The notes beneath the pieces are model-generated. The model ran no database searches and had not been told where the DNA came from. It saw nothing but the letters and a program-made list of their open reading frames with translations. Of a DNA stretch of 64,000 nt, positions 8,572-17,930 are shown piece by piece. Origin of the DNA: Bryobacteraceae bacterium CoA2 C42 (lineage in GTDB: Bacteria; Acidobacteriota; Terriglobia; Bryobacterales; Bryobacteraceae); NCBI GenBank assembly GCA_019931245.1, contig JAINDL010000006.1:21299-85298 (forward strand), written 5' to 3'. Positions within the stretch are counted from its first letter, which is position 1; each line of letters opens with the position of its first letter. The position numbers and the translations under genes were made by a program.

Positions 8572-11064
8572 ATGGGTCGGTTCAGCCTCGGCATCGTGTT
8601 CGCAGCGGCCCTCCTCGCGCAGCAGGACGCCGCCTCCCTGCTCGAACAGAAGTGTCTCCACTGCCACGGTGGCACGCCGCTCGGCAAGCTCGACCTGCGC
8701 ACCCGCGAAGCCGCCCTCCGCGGCGGCGAACACGGCGCCGCCATCGTCCCCGGCGCCGCATCCACCAGCAAGCTGATCCGCATGGTCAGCGGCCTCGACA
8801 CCCCCCGCATGCCCCTCGGCGGCGCCCTCAGCCCGGCCGAAATCGACCTGCTTCAGCGCTGGATCACCGCCGGCGCTCCCTACCCCGGCCGCCCCCTCAC
8901 CGCCCAACAGAAACTCACCGTCACCCCGGAACCTCCCCTCCGCGATGCCGACCGCAACTGGTGGGCCTTCTCCCCCATCCGCGCCCCCGGCGGCTCCATC
9001 GATCAATGGCTCAACCAGGCCCTCGCCGGGGCCGGCATCACCCCCGCTCCCCGCGCCCCCAAAGCCACCCTCGTCCGCCGCGCCTATCTCGACCTCCTCG
9101 GCCTCCCCCCCACCCCCGCCGAAGTCGCCGCCTTCGTCCATAACCCCGACCCCCAAGCCTGGCCTAAACTCATCGACCACCTCCTGGCCTCCCCCCACTA
9201 CGGCGAACGCTGGGGCCGCCACTGGCTCGACCTCGCCCGCTACGCCGATTCGAACGGCTACGAACACGACTTCGACCGCCCCCACGCCTGGCGCTACCGC
9301 GACTACGTCATCCGCGCCTTCAACGACGACAAACCCTACCACACCTTCCTCACCGAACAACTCGCCGGCGACGAAATCCCCCACCCCACCTACGACTCCC
9401 TCACCGCCACCGGCTTCCTCCGCGGCTACGCCAAAGTCGGCTTCCGCGAAAAGGACAACCCCGAATTCCGCTACGAGTACCTCGACGACATCATCGCCAC
9501 CATCGGCCGTGGCCTCATGGGCCTCACCGTCCAGTGCGCCCGCTGCCACGATCACAAGTTCGACCCCATCTCGCAAACAGACTACTACCGCATGCAGGCC
9601 GGCCTGTTCGGCTACGTCGAACTCGACCACCCCCTCGTCCCGCCCGCCGAAGCCCAGGCCTGGCGCGCCGGCAACGCTCGCATCGACCAGGCCATCGCCG
9701 CCCTCCGCGACCAACTCCGCTCCCTCGAAGCCCCCTACACCGCCCGCATCCTCCCCGAAAAGTACAAACGCTACCCCGCCAACGTCCAGCAGGCCATCGC
9801 CACCCCCGAAGCCGAACGTACCCCCGGCCAGGTCCTCCTCGCCAACCGGGTCATCCGCACCACCCGCGCCACCCCCGCCGAAATCGACCGCCTCTGCACC
9901 CCCGCCGACCTCGCCGCCCGCCGCCGCCTCCAGCAGGAGATCACCGCCCTCGAAAAGCAGCGCCCCCCCGCCCCGCCCCTCGCCATGGGCGTCACCGACG
10001 GCGACTACCGCTTCACCCCCGACGGCCCCGGCGACGAACCCGCCCCCGGCAAAGGCGTCCAGGCCACCAACCTGGTCGGTTCCTTTTTGCACGAAGGCCC
10101 CGGGCGCTATACCGCCCCTCCCTCCTTCCTCCTCATCCGCGGCGACCGCCACGCCCCCGCCGAACCCATCGGCCCCGGCTTCCCCCGCATCGCCGACCCC
10201 GCCTCCCGCCCCACCGCCCTCCCCCCGCCCCACGGCAAAACCTCCGGACGCCGCCTCGCCCTCGCCCACTGGCTCACCGCCCCCGAACACCCGCTCACCG
10301 CCCGCGTCATGGCCAATCGCATCTGGCACCACCACTTCGGCCGCGGCCTCGTCGCCAGCCTCGACAACTTCGGCCGCATGGGCGACCGCCCCACCCATCC
10401 CGCCCTCCTCGACTACCTCGCCACCGAGTTCCGCACCCGCGGCTGGAGCATCAAAGCCCTGCACCGGCTCATTATGACGAGCGAGGCCTACCAGCGCGAT
10501 TCCACCGGCGAATCCGGCGCCGCCGCCGACCCCGCCAACCGCCTCCTCTGGCGCTTCCCCATGCGCCGCCTCGAAGCCGAAATCGTCCGCGATCAGGTCC
10601 TCGCCGTCAGCGGCGCGCTCAACCGCACCCTCGGCGGCCCCGCCGTCTTCCCGCCCCTCCCCGAAGAGCTCCTCGCCTCGAGCACCAAAGGCATCTGGCA
10701 TCGCCAACCCGACGGCCCCGAAACCTGGCGCCGCAGCGTCTATGTCTACCGCAAACGCGGCCTCCCCTTCCCGCTGTTTGAAATCTTCGACCTGCCCGAC
10801 CAGAACATCGCCTGCGGCGCCCGCAACGTCTCCACCGTCCCCACCCAGGCCCTCTACCTGATGAACGATCCCTTCCTGCTCCGCCAGGCTACCCTGTTTG
10901 CCGGACGCATCCGCGAAGCCGGCGGCGACCCCGTCGACCACGCCTTTCAACTCGCGCTCGCCCGGGCCCCCCGCCCCGAAGAACGGGCCGCCGTCGACGG
11001 CCTCTCCCTCGAAGCGCTCGCCCAGGTAATCTTGAACCTCAACGAGTTTCTCTATCTACGGTGA
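8572..11064 (+). CDS. planctomycete-type cytochrome c / DUF1549 / DUF1553 (PSD1) protein
   Basis: The 830-residue exported protein has a short signal (FSLGIVFAAALLAQ). An N-terminal PSCyt1-like heme motif CLHCH (residues 28-32) is followed by the DUF1549 domain (LVRRAYLDLLGLPPTPAEV, HYGERWGRHWLDLARYADSN), a second CARCH motif near residue 322 (CARCHDHKFDPI), and DUF1553 (RLALAHWLTAPEHPLTARV, FGRGLVASLDNFGRMGD). This fusion is abundant in Planctomycetes and Solibacter-type Acidobacteria; its reaction is unknown but a periplasmic redox role is implied by the heme motifs. It is almost always followed by a DUF1501 gene, as here, where the stop overlaps the GTG form of the next start. Confidence 0.88.
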   Translation: MGRFSLGIVFAAALLAQQDAASLLEQKCLHCHGGTPLGKLDLRTREAALRGGEHGAAIVPGAASTSKLIRMVSGLDTPRMPLGGALSPAEIDLLQRWITAGAPYPGRPLTAQQKLTVTPEPPLRDADRNWWAFSPIRAPGGSIDQWLNQALAGAGITPAPRAPKATLVRRAYLDLLGLPPTPAEVAAFVHNPDPQAWPKLIDHLLASPHYGERWGRHWLDLARYADSNGYEHDFDRPHAWRYRDYVIRAFNDDKPYHTFLTEQLAGDEIPHPTYDSLTATGFLRGYAKVGFREKDNPEFRYEYLDDIIATIGRGLMGLTVQCARCHDHKFDPISQTDYYRMQAGLFGYVELDHPLVPPAEAQAWRAGNARIDQAIAALRDQLRSLEAPYTARILPEKYKRYPANVQQAIATPEAERTPGQVLLANRVIRTTRATPAEIDRLCTPADLAARRRLQQEITALEKQRPPAPPLAMGVTDGDYRFTPDGPGDEPAPGKGVQATNLVGSFLHEGPGRYTAPPSFLLIRGDRHAPAEPIGPGFPRIADPASRPTALPPPHGKTSGRRLALAHWLTAPEHPLTARVMANRIWHHHFGRGLVASLDNFGRMGDRPTHPALLDYLATEFRTRGWSIKALHRLIMTSEAYQRDSTGESGAAADPANRLLWRFPMRRLEAEIVRDQVLAVSGALNRTLGGPAVFPPLPEELLASSTKGIWHRQPDGPETWRRSVYVYRKRGLPFPLFEIFDLPDQNIACGARNVSTVPTQALYLMNDPFLLRQATLFAGRIREAGGDPVDHAFQLALARAPRPEERAAVDGLSLEALAQVILNLNEFLYLR

Positions 11065-11069
11065 CCCTC

Positions 11070-12425
11070 ATGAACCGGCGGCAACTTCTCCTCACAGCGG
11101 GCGGCGGCCTCGGCGCCCTGGCGCTCAACTCTCTCGAAGCCGCCACCCACCACCCCGCCAAAGCCAAACGCGTCATCTCCCTGTTCATGAGCGGCGGCGT
11201 CAGCCACCTCGACACCTTCGACCCCAAGCCCGCCCTCGCCCGCTTCGCCGGTCAGCCACTGTCGGGTAAAGGCGACATTGTCGTCCGTCAAGGACACCCC
11301 GGGCCGCTCATGCCCTCGCCCTTCGCCTTCCGCCGCCACGGACAAAGCGGCCTCGAAGTCTCCGAGCTATTCCCCAAACTCGGCGCCCTCTGCGACGAAT
11401 ACGCCCTCATCCGCAGCGCTTTTTCGAAATCCAACGACCACGTCCAGGCCCACTACGCCCTCGCAAGCGGCCAGATCCGCATGGGCTTTCCCTCCCTCGG
11501 TGCCTGGGTCTCCTACGGCCTCGGCTCCCTCAACCAGGACCTCCCCGGCTACGTCGTCCTCTACGACCAGCGCGGCGGCCCCTTCGGCGGCCCCGCCAAC
11601 TGGACCGCCGGCTTCATGCCCGCCGCCTACCAGGGCACCGTCTTCCGCGCCACCCACGAACCCATCCTCGACCTCCAACCGCCCCCCGGCGTCTCGGCCG
11701 CCGAACAGCGCCGGCGACTCGCCGCCCTCCGCCAACTCAACAGCCTCGACGCCGCCCGCGCCCCGTCGAACTCCGAACTCGCCGCCCGCCTCGACAGCTA
11801 CGAACTCGCCTTCCGCATGCAAAGCGCCGCCCCGGAAGCCGTCGACCTGTCGAGCGAATCCCCCGCCACGCGCCGGCTCTACGGCCTCGACGAAGCCCAC
11901 ACCGAACCCTTCGGCCGCCAGTGCCTCATGGCCCGCCGCCTCGTTGAACGCGGCGTCCGCTTCGTCCAGCTCTACCACGGCGGCCTCGGCAACCAGAACC
12001 TCGATACCTGGGACGCCCACGAAGACGTCAAAACCAACCACACTCGCCACGCCGCCGCCACCGACACCCCCATCGCCGGTCTCCTCTCCGACCTCAAGGC
12101 CCGCGGCCTCCTCGCCGATACTCTCGTCCTCTGGCACGGCGAGTTCGGCCGCATGCCCATCTCCCAGCGCGGCCTCGGCCGCGACCACAACCCCGGCGTC
12201 ATGTCCCTCTGGATGGCCGGCGCCGGCATCCGCGGCGGCCAGGTCATCGGCACCTCCGACGAGTTCGGCTACAAAGCCGAAGAGCAGCCCGTCAGCGTCC
12301 ACGACTTCCATGCGACCATCCTTCATCTGCTGGGCCTCGATCACACCCGGCTCACCTACCGCTTCAACGGCCGCCAGATGCGCCTGACCGACGTCTACGG
12401 CACCCCGGTGCCGCAACTGCTATGA
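11070..12425 (+). CDS. DUF1501 family protein with Tat signal
   Basis: The 451-aa product begins NRRQLLLTAGGGLGALALN, a twin-arginine type signal with an atypical residue spacing. The body has DUF1501 landmarks: FMSGGVSHLDTFDPKP, GPLMPSPFAFRRHGQSGLEVSE, LDTWDAHEDVKTNH, LVLWHGEFGRMPI and RDHNPGVMSLWMAGAG. DUF1501 proteins belong to the alkaline-phosphatase/sulfatase superfamily; no substrate is established. They pair with DUF1549/DUF1553 proteins, as here. GTG 11061 is a possible alternative start that would give a GTGA overlap with the upstream stop. Its 3' end (GTPVPQLL) is duplicated just downstream. Confidence 0.87.
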   Translation: MNRRQLLLTAGGGLGALALNSLEAATHHPAKAKRVISLFMSGGVSHLDTFDPKPALARFAGQPLSGKGDIVVRQGHPGPLMPSPFAFRRHGQSGLEVSELFPKLGALCDEYALIRSAFSKSNDHVQAHYALASGQIRMGFPSLGAWVSYGLGSLNQDLPGYVVLYDQRGGPFGGPANWTAGFMPAAYQGTVFRATHEPILDLQPPPGVSAAEQRRRLAALRQLNSLDAARAPSNSELAARLDSYELAFRMQSAAPEAVDLSSESPATRRLYGLDEAHTEPFGRQCLMARRLVERGVRFVQLYHGGLGNQNLDTWDAHEDVKTNHTRHAAATDTPIAGLLSDLKARGLLADTLVLWHGEFGRMPISQRGLGRDHNPGVMSLWMAGAGIRGGQVIGTSDEFGYKAEEQPVSVHDFHATILHLLGLDHTRLTYRFNGRQMRLTDVYGTPVPQLL

Positions 12426-12546
12426 CCCGCACCTCCGCACTCACCCGCCGCCCCAAACCCGCCCCGGCCGGCCCCGTATCCACCCGACCCATGCCACCAA
12501 CCAACCCCCACGGCACTCCGCTGCCGCAACTGCCATGACCCGCGCC
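12398..12546 (+). repeat. short direct duplication flanking the DUF1501/MFS junction
   Basis: About 36 bp starting at 12398 (cggcaccccggtgccgcaac...) recurs at 12511 with four mismatches, an offset of 113 bp. Both copies include the ...CTGCYATGACCCGC junction, so both contain the last codons of an ORF overlapping a new ATG. Confidence 0.7.
12422..12538 (+). CDS. 38-codon coupled micro-ORF between DUF1501 and MFS genes
   Basis: ATG 12422 overlaps the DUF1501 stop as ATGA, and the ORF ends in TGA 12536-12538, which overlaps the MFS ATG 12535 in the same ATGA arrangement. The 38-residue product is Pro/Thr/Arg-rich and ends GTPLPQLP, echoing GTPVPQLL at the end of DUF1501. It therefore looks like the product of a local duplication that moved the ATGA junction 113 bp apart and left a translatable spacer. 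Whether it is translated for its peptide or only for coupling is unknown. Confidence 0.4.
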   Translation: MTRTSALTRRPKPAPAGPVSTRPMPPTNPHGTPLPQLP

Positions 12547-13689
12547 TGGGCCCTCGTCGGCCTCCTCTGGATCGCCTTCTGCCTCAACTACATCGACCGG
12601 CAGGTCGCCTTCTCCATCTTCCCCGCCCTCCGCCGCGAACTCGGCTTCTCCGCCGCCGAACTCGGCTGGGTCGGCACCGTGTTTATCTGGAGCTACTCCC
12701 TCGCCCTCCCCTTTGCCGGCAAACTCGCCGACCGCACCGACAAACGGCGCATGATCGCCGCCAGCCTGCTCCTCTGGAGCCTCGCCATCTGGGGCTCGGC
12801 CTCGGCCGCCAGCGTGGGTTCGTTTTTGGCCTGGCGGGCCGTCATGGGACTCACCGAAGCCCTCTACTTCCCCGCCGCCGCCGGCTTCATCGCCAGCATC
12901 CACACCGGCCCCACCCGCAGCCGCGCCCTCGGCCTCCACCAAAGCGCCCAACTGTTCGGCGGCGCCCTCGGCGGCTGGTACGGCGGCTGGAGCGCCGACG
13001 GCCCCGGCTGGCGCTACGGCTTCACCACCCTCGCCCTCATCGGCATCCTCTACGCCTTCCTCCTTGGCTTCGTTTTGCCAAAAACCACTCGCGCCGACGG
13101 CGAAGGCGCCCCGGTCGGCACCCTGTGGACTCCGGTCTTCTCCTGGATGATCGCCGCCTTCTTCGGCTTCTGCGGCGTCCTCTGGATGCTCTACGCCTGG
13201 CTGCCCAGCCACCTCGGCGAACGCTTCGCCCTGTCGATGACCGAAGCCGGCTGGCGCGGTACCGTCTTCCTGCAAGGCAGCTCCTTTGCCGGCATCCTGC
13301 TCGGCGGATTTTACGGCGACCGCACCGGCCGCCGCCTCGAACTCGCCGCCCTCGGCATGCTGCTCAGCCCCGTCTTCGGCTACTTCGTCTTCGCCGCCCC
13401 CACCATGGCCGGCAGCGTCGCCGCCACCGTCGGCTTCGGCCTCGGCGCCGGCCTGATCATGTCCAACCTCTTCGCCGCCGCGTTCGCCCTCGTCGGTCCC
13501 GGGCGCCACGGCTGGGCCGCAGGCCTCCTCAACATGGCCGGCGGCATCTCGGGCGGCCTCGGCATGCTCCTGGCCGGCTACTCGAAAGACAGCGCCGCCT
13601 ACGTCGGCCTGCTCACCTTCGTCGCCGCCGCCGGCCTCCTCATTCAGGCTCGACGACTACCAGGTGCTGCCGCGCCCCCACGTTCGTAA
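12535..13689 (+). CDS. MFS transporter
   Basis: The 384-aa integral membrane protein starts FCLNYIDRQVAFSIFPALRR, the first helix pattern of the anion:cation symporter/hexuronate branch of the major facilitator superfamily. The loop 2-3 signature appears as GKLADRTDKRR (residues about 61-71) and a second-half counterpart as GFYGDRTGRRLEL. About twelve hydrophobic segments are present. The substrate is not determined; an organic acid or sugar acid is usual for this branch. The gene is translationally coupled to the upstream micro-ORF. Its last 50 bp overlap the convergent CRTAC1 gene, so the C-terminal tail LPGAAAPPRS is encoded opposite the other protein's C-terminus. Confidence 0.82.
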   Translation: MTRAWALVGLLWIAFCLNYIDRQVAFSIFPALRRELGFSAAELGWVGTVFIWSYSLALPFAGKLADRTDKRRMIAASLLLWSLAIWGSASAASVGSFLAWRAVMGLTEALYFPAAAGFIASIHTGPTRSRALGLHQSAQLFGGALGGWYGGWSADGPGWRYGFTTLALIGILYAFLLGFVLPKTTRADGEGAPVGTLWTPVFSWMIAAFFGFCGVLWMLYAWLPSHLGERFALSMTEAGWRGTVFLQGSSFAGILLGGFYGDRTGRRLELAALGMLLSPVFGYFVFAAPTMAGSVAATVGFGLGAGLIMSNLFAAAFALVGPGRHGWAAGLLNMAGGISGGLGMLLAGYSKDSAAYVGLLTFVAAAGLLIQARRLPGAAAPPRS

Positions 13690-15256
13690 GCGTCTGCCGC
13701 TTGCCGCTCGGCCACTCGATCTCCACCTTCGCCGCCGTCGCCGCCTTGCCGAGCCCAAACGTCAACGCCAGGTCCGACTGGCTGCAGTAGCTCGCCCCGC
13801 TCGTTACCGTCTGCCACTGCTTGCCAATCCGCACCACCGCCCCCAGCGCGCTCCGGTTGCTCTTCCGGCCCTCCAGCCGCAGCGAAAGATAGTTATTCCC
13901 GTTGCCGCCATCGTTTCGGAGCAGCACCGCCGGCCCATGATTGTTCGTCACCACCACGTCCAGGTCCCCGTCCCGGTCATAGTCGGCGTAGGCCGCCCCC
14001 CGCGCCACGTACGCCGTCGTCAGCCCCGCCGCCTTCGTCACGTCCGCAAACCGCCCGTTGGCTTCGTTTCGAAAAAGCAGGGGGAGCTGCCGGAACTGGA
14101 TCTTCGGCTGCACCCGGCCGATCTCTTCGTCAATGTGCCCATTGGCCGCAAAAAGATCGGCCCGGCCATCAAGGTCGTAGTCGAAAAAGAACAGCCCGAA
14201 CGTCAGGCTCAACAGGCTCGACCGGCCAATGGTCGACCGCGGCGCCTCGTCCACAAACAGCCCGTTGCCTTCGTTGTGGTAAAGGCCCAGCATCTGATTC
14301 GAAAAGTTGCCTACAGCCAGGCTCGCCCGCCCCGATTCGTCGTAATCCCGCGCCGCCACCCCCATCGCGCCCCGCGCCACGCCGTCTTCGGAAAATGCCA
14401 CCCCAGCCGACACGGCGATATCGGTAAACGTCCCGTTCTTGTTATTCCGATAGAGCCGGTTGGGCTGCGTGTCGTTCGCCAGGAAGACATCGGGCCAGCC
14501 GTCGTTGTTGACGTCGAACACCGCAATGCCCAACGCCTTCGAGTTCGCATCGGCCAGGCCCGCCTTCGCCGCCGCGTCCTCGAAGGTTCCGTTCCCCCGG
14601 TTGCGGTACAGCTTCGGCGCCACGCCCTTGTAGGACTCCGGCGTGCAGTAGGACTTCGTATTCCCGTCCATCGAGCAGAACAGATCGCCCTTAGCCGTCC
14701 ACTGCACATAATTGGCCACCAGAATATCCGCGTGGCCGTCCTTGTCGTAGTCGAGAAACGCAACGGAGGTGCCGAAGTTGGCGTTCTGAATCCCGGCCGT
14801 CTTCGTCACGTCCCGAAACCGGAACCCGCCCTCGTTGCGGAACAGCCGGTCGCCCTCGAGCGCCGTCACGTACAGGTCCGTCCGACCGTCGTTGTCGTAG
14901 TCGGCCGCGGCCGCGCCCATCCCGAATAGCTCCATCGCCACGCCGCTCGCCCCCGTCACGTCCGTGAAAGTGCCGTTCCTGTTGTTGCGGTAAAGCGCAC
15001 TCAGCGACCGTCTGCCCTTCGGCGCCCAGTCCCGCGAGTTCACGAGAAACAGGTCCGGGTAGCCATCGCCGTCGGCGTCAAACCAGACGGCCCCTGCCCC
15101 CATCGTCTCAGGGAGCCAGCGTTTGCCCGCTCGGCCGCTGTTGTGCACGAAGTTGAGGCCGGCCGCCTTCGTCACTTCGAGGAAGCGGACGGGGCTGGGC
15201 TGCGCGCTGAGGAGCATCGTGGCGATGCAGGTGACGGGTAGGAGTCGACGGAGCAT
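13640..15256 (-). CDS. CRTAC1-type FG-GAP/VCBS repeat protein with ASPIC/UnbV domain
   Basis: The 538-aa secreted protein has a signal peptide (PVTCIATMLLSAQP), then EVTKAAGLNFVHNSGRAGKR and about seven FG-GAP/VCBS calcium-binding blades (for example WFDADGDGYPDLFLVN, AADYDNDGRTDLYV, AFLDYDKDGHADILVA). The C-terminal ASPIC/UnbV domain is at about 440-535 (NNYLSLRLEGRKSNRSALGA, VEIEWPSGKRQTLTN). Such proteins form extracellular beta-propellers and often accompany TPR/cytochrome proteins in Solibacter-type genomes. It is the last gene of the minus-strand set running from 22870; its start lies inside the 3' end of the cytochrome gene. Confidence 0.86.
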   Translation of the reverse strand: MLRRLLPVTCIATMLLSAQPSPVRFLEVTKAAGLNFVHNSGRAGKRWLPETMGAGAVWFDADGDGYPDLFLVNSRDWAPKGRRSLSALYRNNRNGTFTDVTGASGVAMELFGMGAAAADYDNDGRTDLYVTALEGDRLFRNEGGFRFRDVTKTAGIQNANFGTSVAFLDYDKDGHADILVANYVQWTAKGDLFCSMDGNTKSYCTPESYKGVAPKLYRNRGNGTFEDAAAKAGLADANSKALGIAVFDVNNDGWPDVFLANDTQPNRLYRNNKNGTFTDIAVSAGVAFSEDGVARGAMGVAARDYDESGRASLAVGNFSNQMLGLYHNEGNGLFVDEAPRSTIGRSSLLSLTFGLFFFDYDLDGRADLFAANGHIDEEIGRVQPKIQFRQLPLLFRNEANGRFADVTKAAGLTTAYVARGAAYADYDRDGDLDVVVTNNHGPAVLLRNDGGNGNNYLSLRLEGRKSNRSALGAVVRIGKQWQTVTSGASYCSQSDLALTFGLGKAATAAKVEIEWPSGKRQTLTNVGARQHLVVVEPE

Positions 15257-17930
15257 GGGGTAAAGGGATGGACTCGTGTTCGTGGATCATCTGGCGCTCG
15301 TTGTTGTCTTCAGCGCTCTGTTGCCGGTGCTTCTGCGTAATCGCCTGCGCCGATTCGTCGGCCTTGAAACGGCGAAACAACTTCTCCTCGCGTTCGGCCT
15401 TGGCCGCATCGCCGAGGCCGCGGTAGGCCAGCATCAGCGTGTAGTGCGCCGGCACGTCTTCGGGGTCAATCGCGAGCACCTTCTCAAGCGCGGCAATCGC
15501 CTCCGGATAGCGGCGCTGCAAAAACAGCAGCCGTCCAATCTGGTTCTGCGCCACGCGGTCGCGTGGATACTGCGCCACGACGCGGTCGAGGCTGGCAAGC
15601 GCGGCGTCGTAGTCGCCATCGGCCTTGTGGACGAGCGCCTCAAAAAAGTGGATCCGCGCCAGGGAAGCGTTAATGGCGCGCGCCTTGGCCAGATAGGGCT
15701 TGGCCGCTTCGGTCTCCCCCTCCTGAATCAGCGCCCGGGCGACGTTCAGCCAGCCATCGGCGTAGCCCGGCTCCGCCTCGGTGACTTTCTTGAAGGCATA
15801 CTCCGCGCCCTTCAGATCACCCTGCAGCAGCAGGCCGATTCCCCAGTCGTTCCACCGCTCCCGCGCCGCCCGGCTGGGGACGGATTTCCACTGAGTAGGC
15901 CCGGCGCCCAGCGCGAGTTCCACCCGCGAGGTGGCCAGGGTGACGATAGGCAGCACCGGAATCTCATCCTTGATCCGGCCCGACACATTGGCGGGGATAT
16001 TGGCTTTGTCAAAACTATACTCCCGGCTGTCATGATCGAGCCCCGCCGACCCCGCCCCGGCCTTTCCGGCAAAGGCGTACTTGTTATAGAAGTGCGAAAA
16101 CTTGCGATAGTTCAGCTTGGCGGTGAACGTGAGCGGCCCCCGCGCTTTTTCCGGAATCTTCACGCGGTAGTGTACCGTGTCGGCAGCACCCGGCGGAATC
16201 GCGCGGACATAGAACGCACTGCGCGCCTGCCAGGCGTTGCGCTTGTTGATCGGGTTGCCTTCTCCATCGAGCAGGAACGAACGGTAAAAATGCGCCCCCG
16301 GCTCCACAGCCCCGTCCTCCTCGAGCGCCCCGGACCAGAAAATCGTCTTCCCGTCGGCGTCCTTGCCCTCCAGCTCAAGCCAGATATCAAACGAGTCAAT
16401 CGTGCCGCCCGGGAAGAAGTGGCCAATCTTGCGCGTCCGCACCACCACGTCGAGCCGTACGGTCTGCCCCGCAGTAAACGTCGCGCCCGATTCGTTCAGC
16501 GGCGCCGCCAGTTCGCCAACCTCCCGGATCATCAACGCGCCTCCCGCCTCGGCCTCTTCGCCCACCACGTTCAACGACGCCGCCATCGGCGCCTCGGAAC
16601 TCCGGCGCCGCATCTGCGGCCCGCCATCCTTCTGCACCGGCGCGGCGGCAAAGATATCCACCGAGATAAAGCCCGAGGTCAGAAACTGCCGCGTGACGTC
16701 CAACTGCTCCTGGTCTTTGTTGACGTGCGCCACCGCCATGTTCGCCCCCGGAAACCGGTGGTTATGAATCTTGCCGTCCCGGTTACCCGGGTCCTGCGAG
16801 TCGACGAGCGGCATGTGGCAATCGGTGCAGGTCGAGGTCTTGGGCGGATAGTAGAAGCTGCGCGCCCCTTGGCCCGAAACCCCCGAAGCCTGCCAGTTAT
16901 CGTAGTCGTTGAAGCCGCGGAGCCACCGGTAGTTGTTCACCGGAACATCGAGATGCACCTTGTGGCAGGACGAACAGAACTCGGCCGAGTCCTGCTTCAT
17001 GAACGGCTTCAGAAACGTGCGGCGGTGGGGCTCCGGGTCGAGATAGGTCAGGAAGTTATCGATCGCTCGAACGTAGCGGTTCCGGCTCGACGCTAACTCG
17101 TGCAGCGGCGGATACTCCATCGTGAAGCCGCCGTTGCCCATCGATCCCTCCACCGCCGTAATCGAGTGGCACGAGACACAGCCGAGCCCGTTCTGCGCCT
17201 CGGGGGTATCGATCTGATCCTTGATCGGCTTATCGAAGCGCCCGTTGAAGAAGACAGCGTGGTCGTGACAGCTCGCGCACCACTTACTACCCCGCGTCCC
17301 GCTCAACTCCTGCATGTGCTCAATCGACTTCCGGTAGTACTGGTTGTTAAAGCTCGCAAAGTGGTGCACCGAGCTGTCCCACTGCTTGTAAGCGTCCACG
17401 TGGCACTCGCCGCACAGCTTCGAGTCCATGAAGAAGTCCGAAGGAATCGTCCCTCCCACGTTGGTCTTGGCCGAACTCGGCCAGAAGGGACTCTGCGGGC
17501 CGCCCCCCTCCTCCTCCATCGCCACGGGAACCACCTTCGGGTTCAAGATCCGCTTTACCGGCTGCGGTGCCAGCGGCGCCAGCAGCAGCGCCACCGCCGG
17601 CACGGCCGCATAGCGCAGCAGATGCTGGCGGAAGTGATAAATCGCCCAGAGCGCGGCCACGGCCCCCAGCGCCATGTGCACCCACAGCAGGCGGTTGTTC
17701 GCCGTGATCGCCCCGGCGTAAGTCAGCCACGCGCCGGTACCAAACACAGCCACCGCAAACAGCTGCAGCGGCCGCGGCAGAAAACGAAAAGCGAGAAGAA
17801 ACACCAGCGCCCCCAGCGCCAGATGCAAGAGCACGTTCGCCATGTAGAAAATCGTGGGCGAAGCGAACGCACCAATGTAGGCGGTGTTGGCCAGCAGGGC
17901 CACGAAGAGAATCGCGCTGAGTTTCTTCAT
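15108..17930 (-). CDS. membrane-anchored pentaheme c-type cytochrome with C-terminal TPR repeats
   Basis: The 940-aa product has about four to five N-terminal membrane segments (residues about 5-25, 30-50, 55-75, 83-100, 107-120). Five CxxCH heme motifs follow: CGECH 173-177, CASCH 218-222, CVSCH 251-255, CSSCH 319-323, CTDCH 368-372. A beta-rich central part precedes TPR repeats (about 690-870: WNDWGIGLLLQGDLKGAEYA, GYADGWLNVARALIQEGETE). Likely a periplasmic or surface electron carrier held in the inner membrane. Start overlaps the upstream stop as ATGA. Odd: the last ~50 residues are read through the first 149 bp of the next gene in another frame and look non-native (HAPSTPTRHLHRHDAPQRAA), suggesting loss of the original stop. 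Confidence 0.83.
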   Translation of the reverse strand: MKKLSAILFVALLANTAYIGAFASPTIFYMANVLLHLALGALVFLLAFRFLPRPLQLFAVAVFGTGAWLTYAGAITANNRLLWVHMALGAVAALWAIYHFRQHLLRYAAVPAVALLLAPLAPQPVKRILNPKVVPVAMEEEGGGPQSPFWPSSAKTNVGGTIPSDFFMDSKLCGECHVDAYKQWDSSVHHFASFNNQYYRKSIEHMQELSGTRGSKWCASCHDHAVFFNGRFDKPIKDQIDTPEAQNGLGCVSCHSITAVEGSMGNGGFTMEYPPLHELASSRNRYVRAIDNFLTYLDPEPHRRTFLKPFMKQDSAEFCSSCHKVHLDVPVNNYRWLRGFNDYDNWQASGVSGQGARSFYYPPKTSTCTDCHMPLVDSQDPGNRDGKIHNHRFPGANMAVAHVNKDQEQLDVTRQFLTSGFISVDIFAAAPVQKDGGPQMRRRSSEAPMAASLNVVGEEAEAGGALMIREVGELAAPLNESGATFTAGQTVRLDVVVRTRKIGHFFPGGTIDSFDIWLELEGKDADGKTIFWSGALEEDGAVEPGAHFYRSFLLDGEGNPINKRNAWQARSAFYVRAIPPGAADTVHYRVKIPEKARGPLTFTAKLNYRKFSHFYNKYAFAGKAGAGSAGLDHDSREYSFDKANIPANVSGRIKDEIPVLPIVTLATSRVELALGAGPTQWKSVPSRAARERWNDWGIGLLLQGDLKGAEYAFKKVTEAEPGYADGWLNVARALIQEGETEAAKPYLAKARAINASLARIHFFEALVHKADGDYDAALASLDRVVAQYPRDRVAQNQIGRLLFLQRRYPEAIAALEKVLAIDPEDVPAHYTLMLAYRGLGDAAKAEREEKLFRRFKADESAQAITQKHRQQSAEDNNERQMIHEHESIPLPHAPSTPTRHLHRHDAPQRAAQPRPLPRSDEGGRPQLRAQQRPSGQTLAP

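Noticed and set aside
8503..10950. 815-codon open frame on the minus strand
   Set aside because: It is antisense to the DUF1549/DUF1553 gene. Its product is Gly/Ala/Glu/Asp low complexity, as expected for the complement of C-ending codons, and has no domain or start signal.
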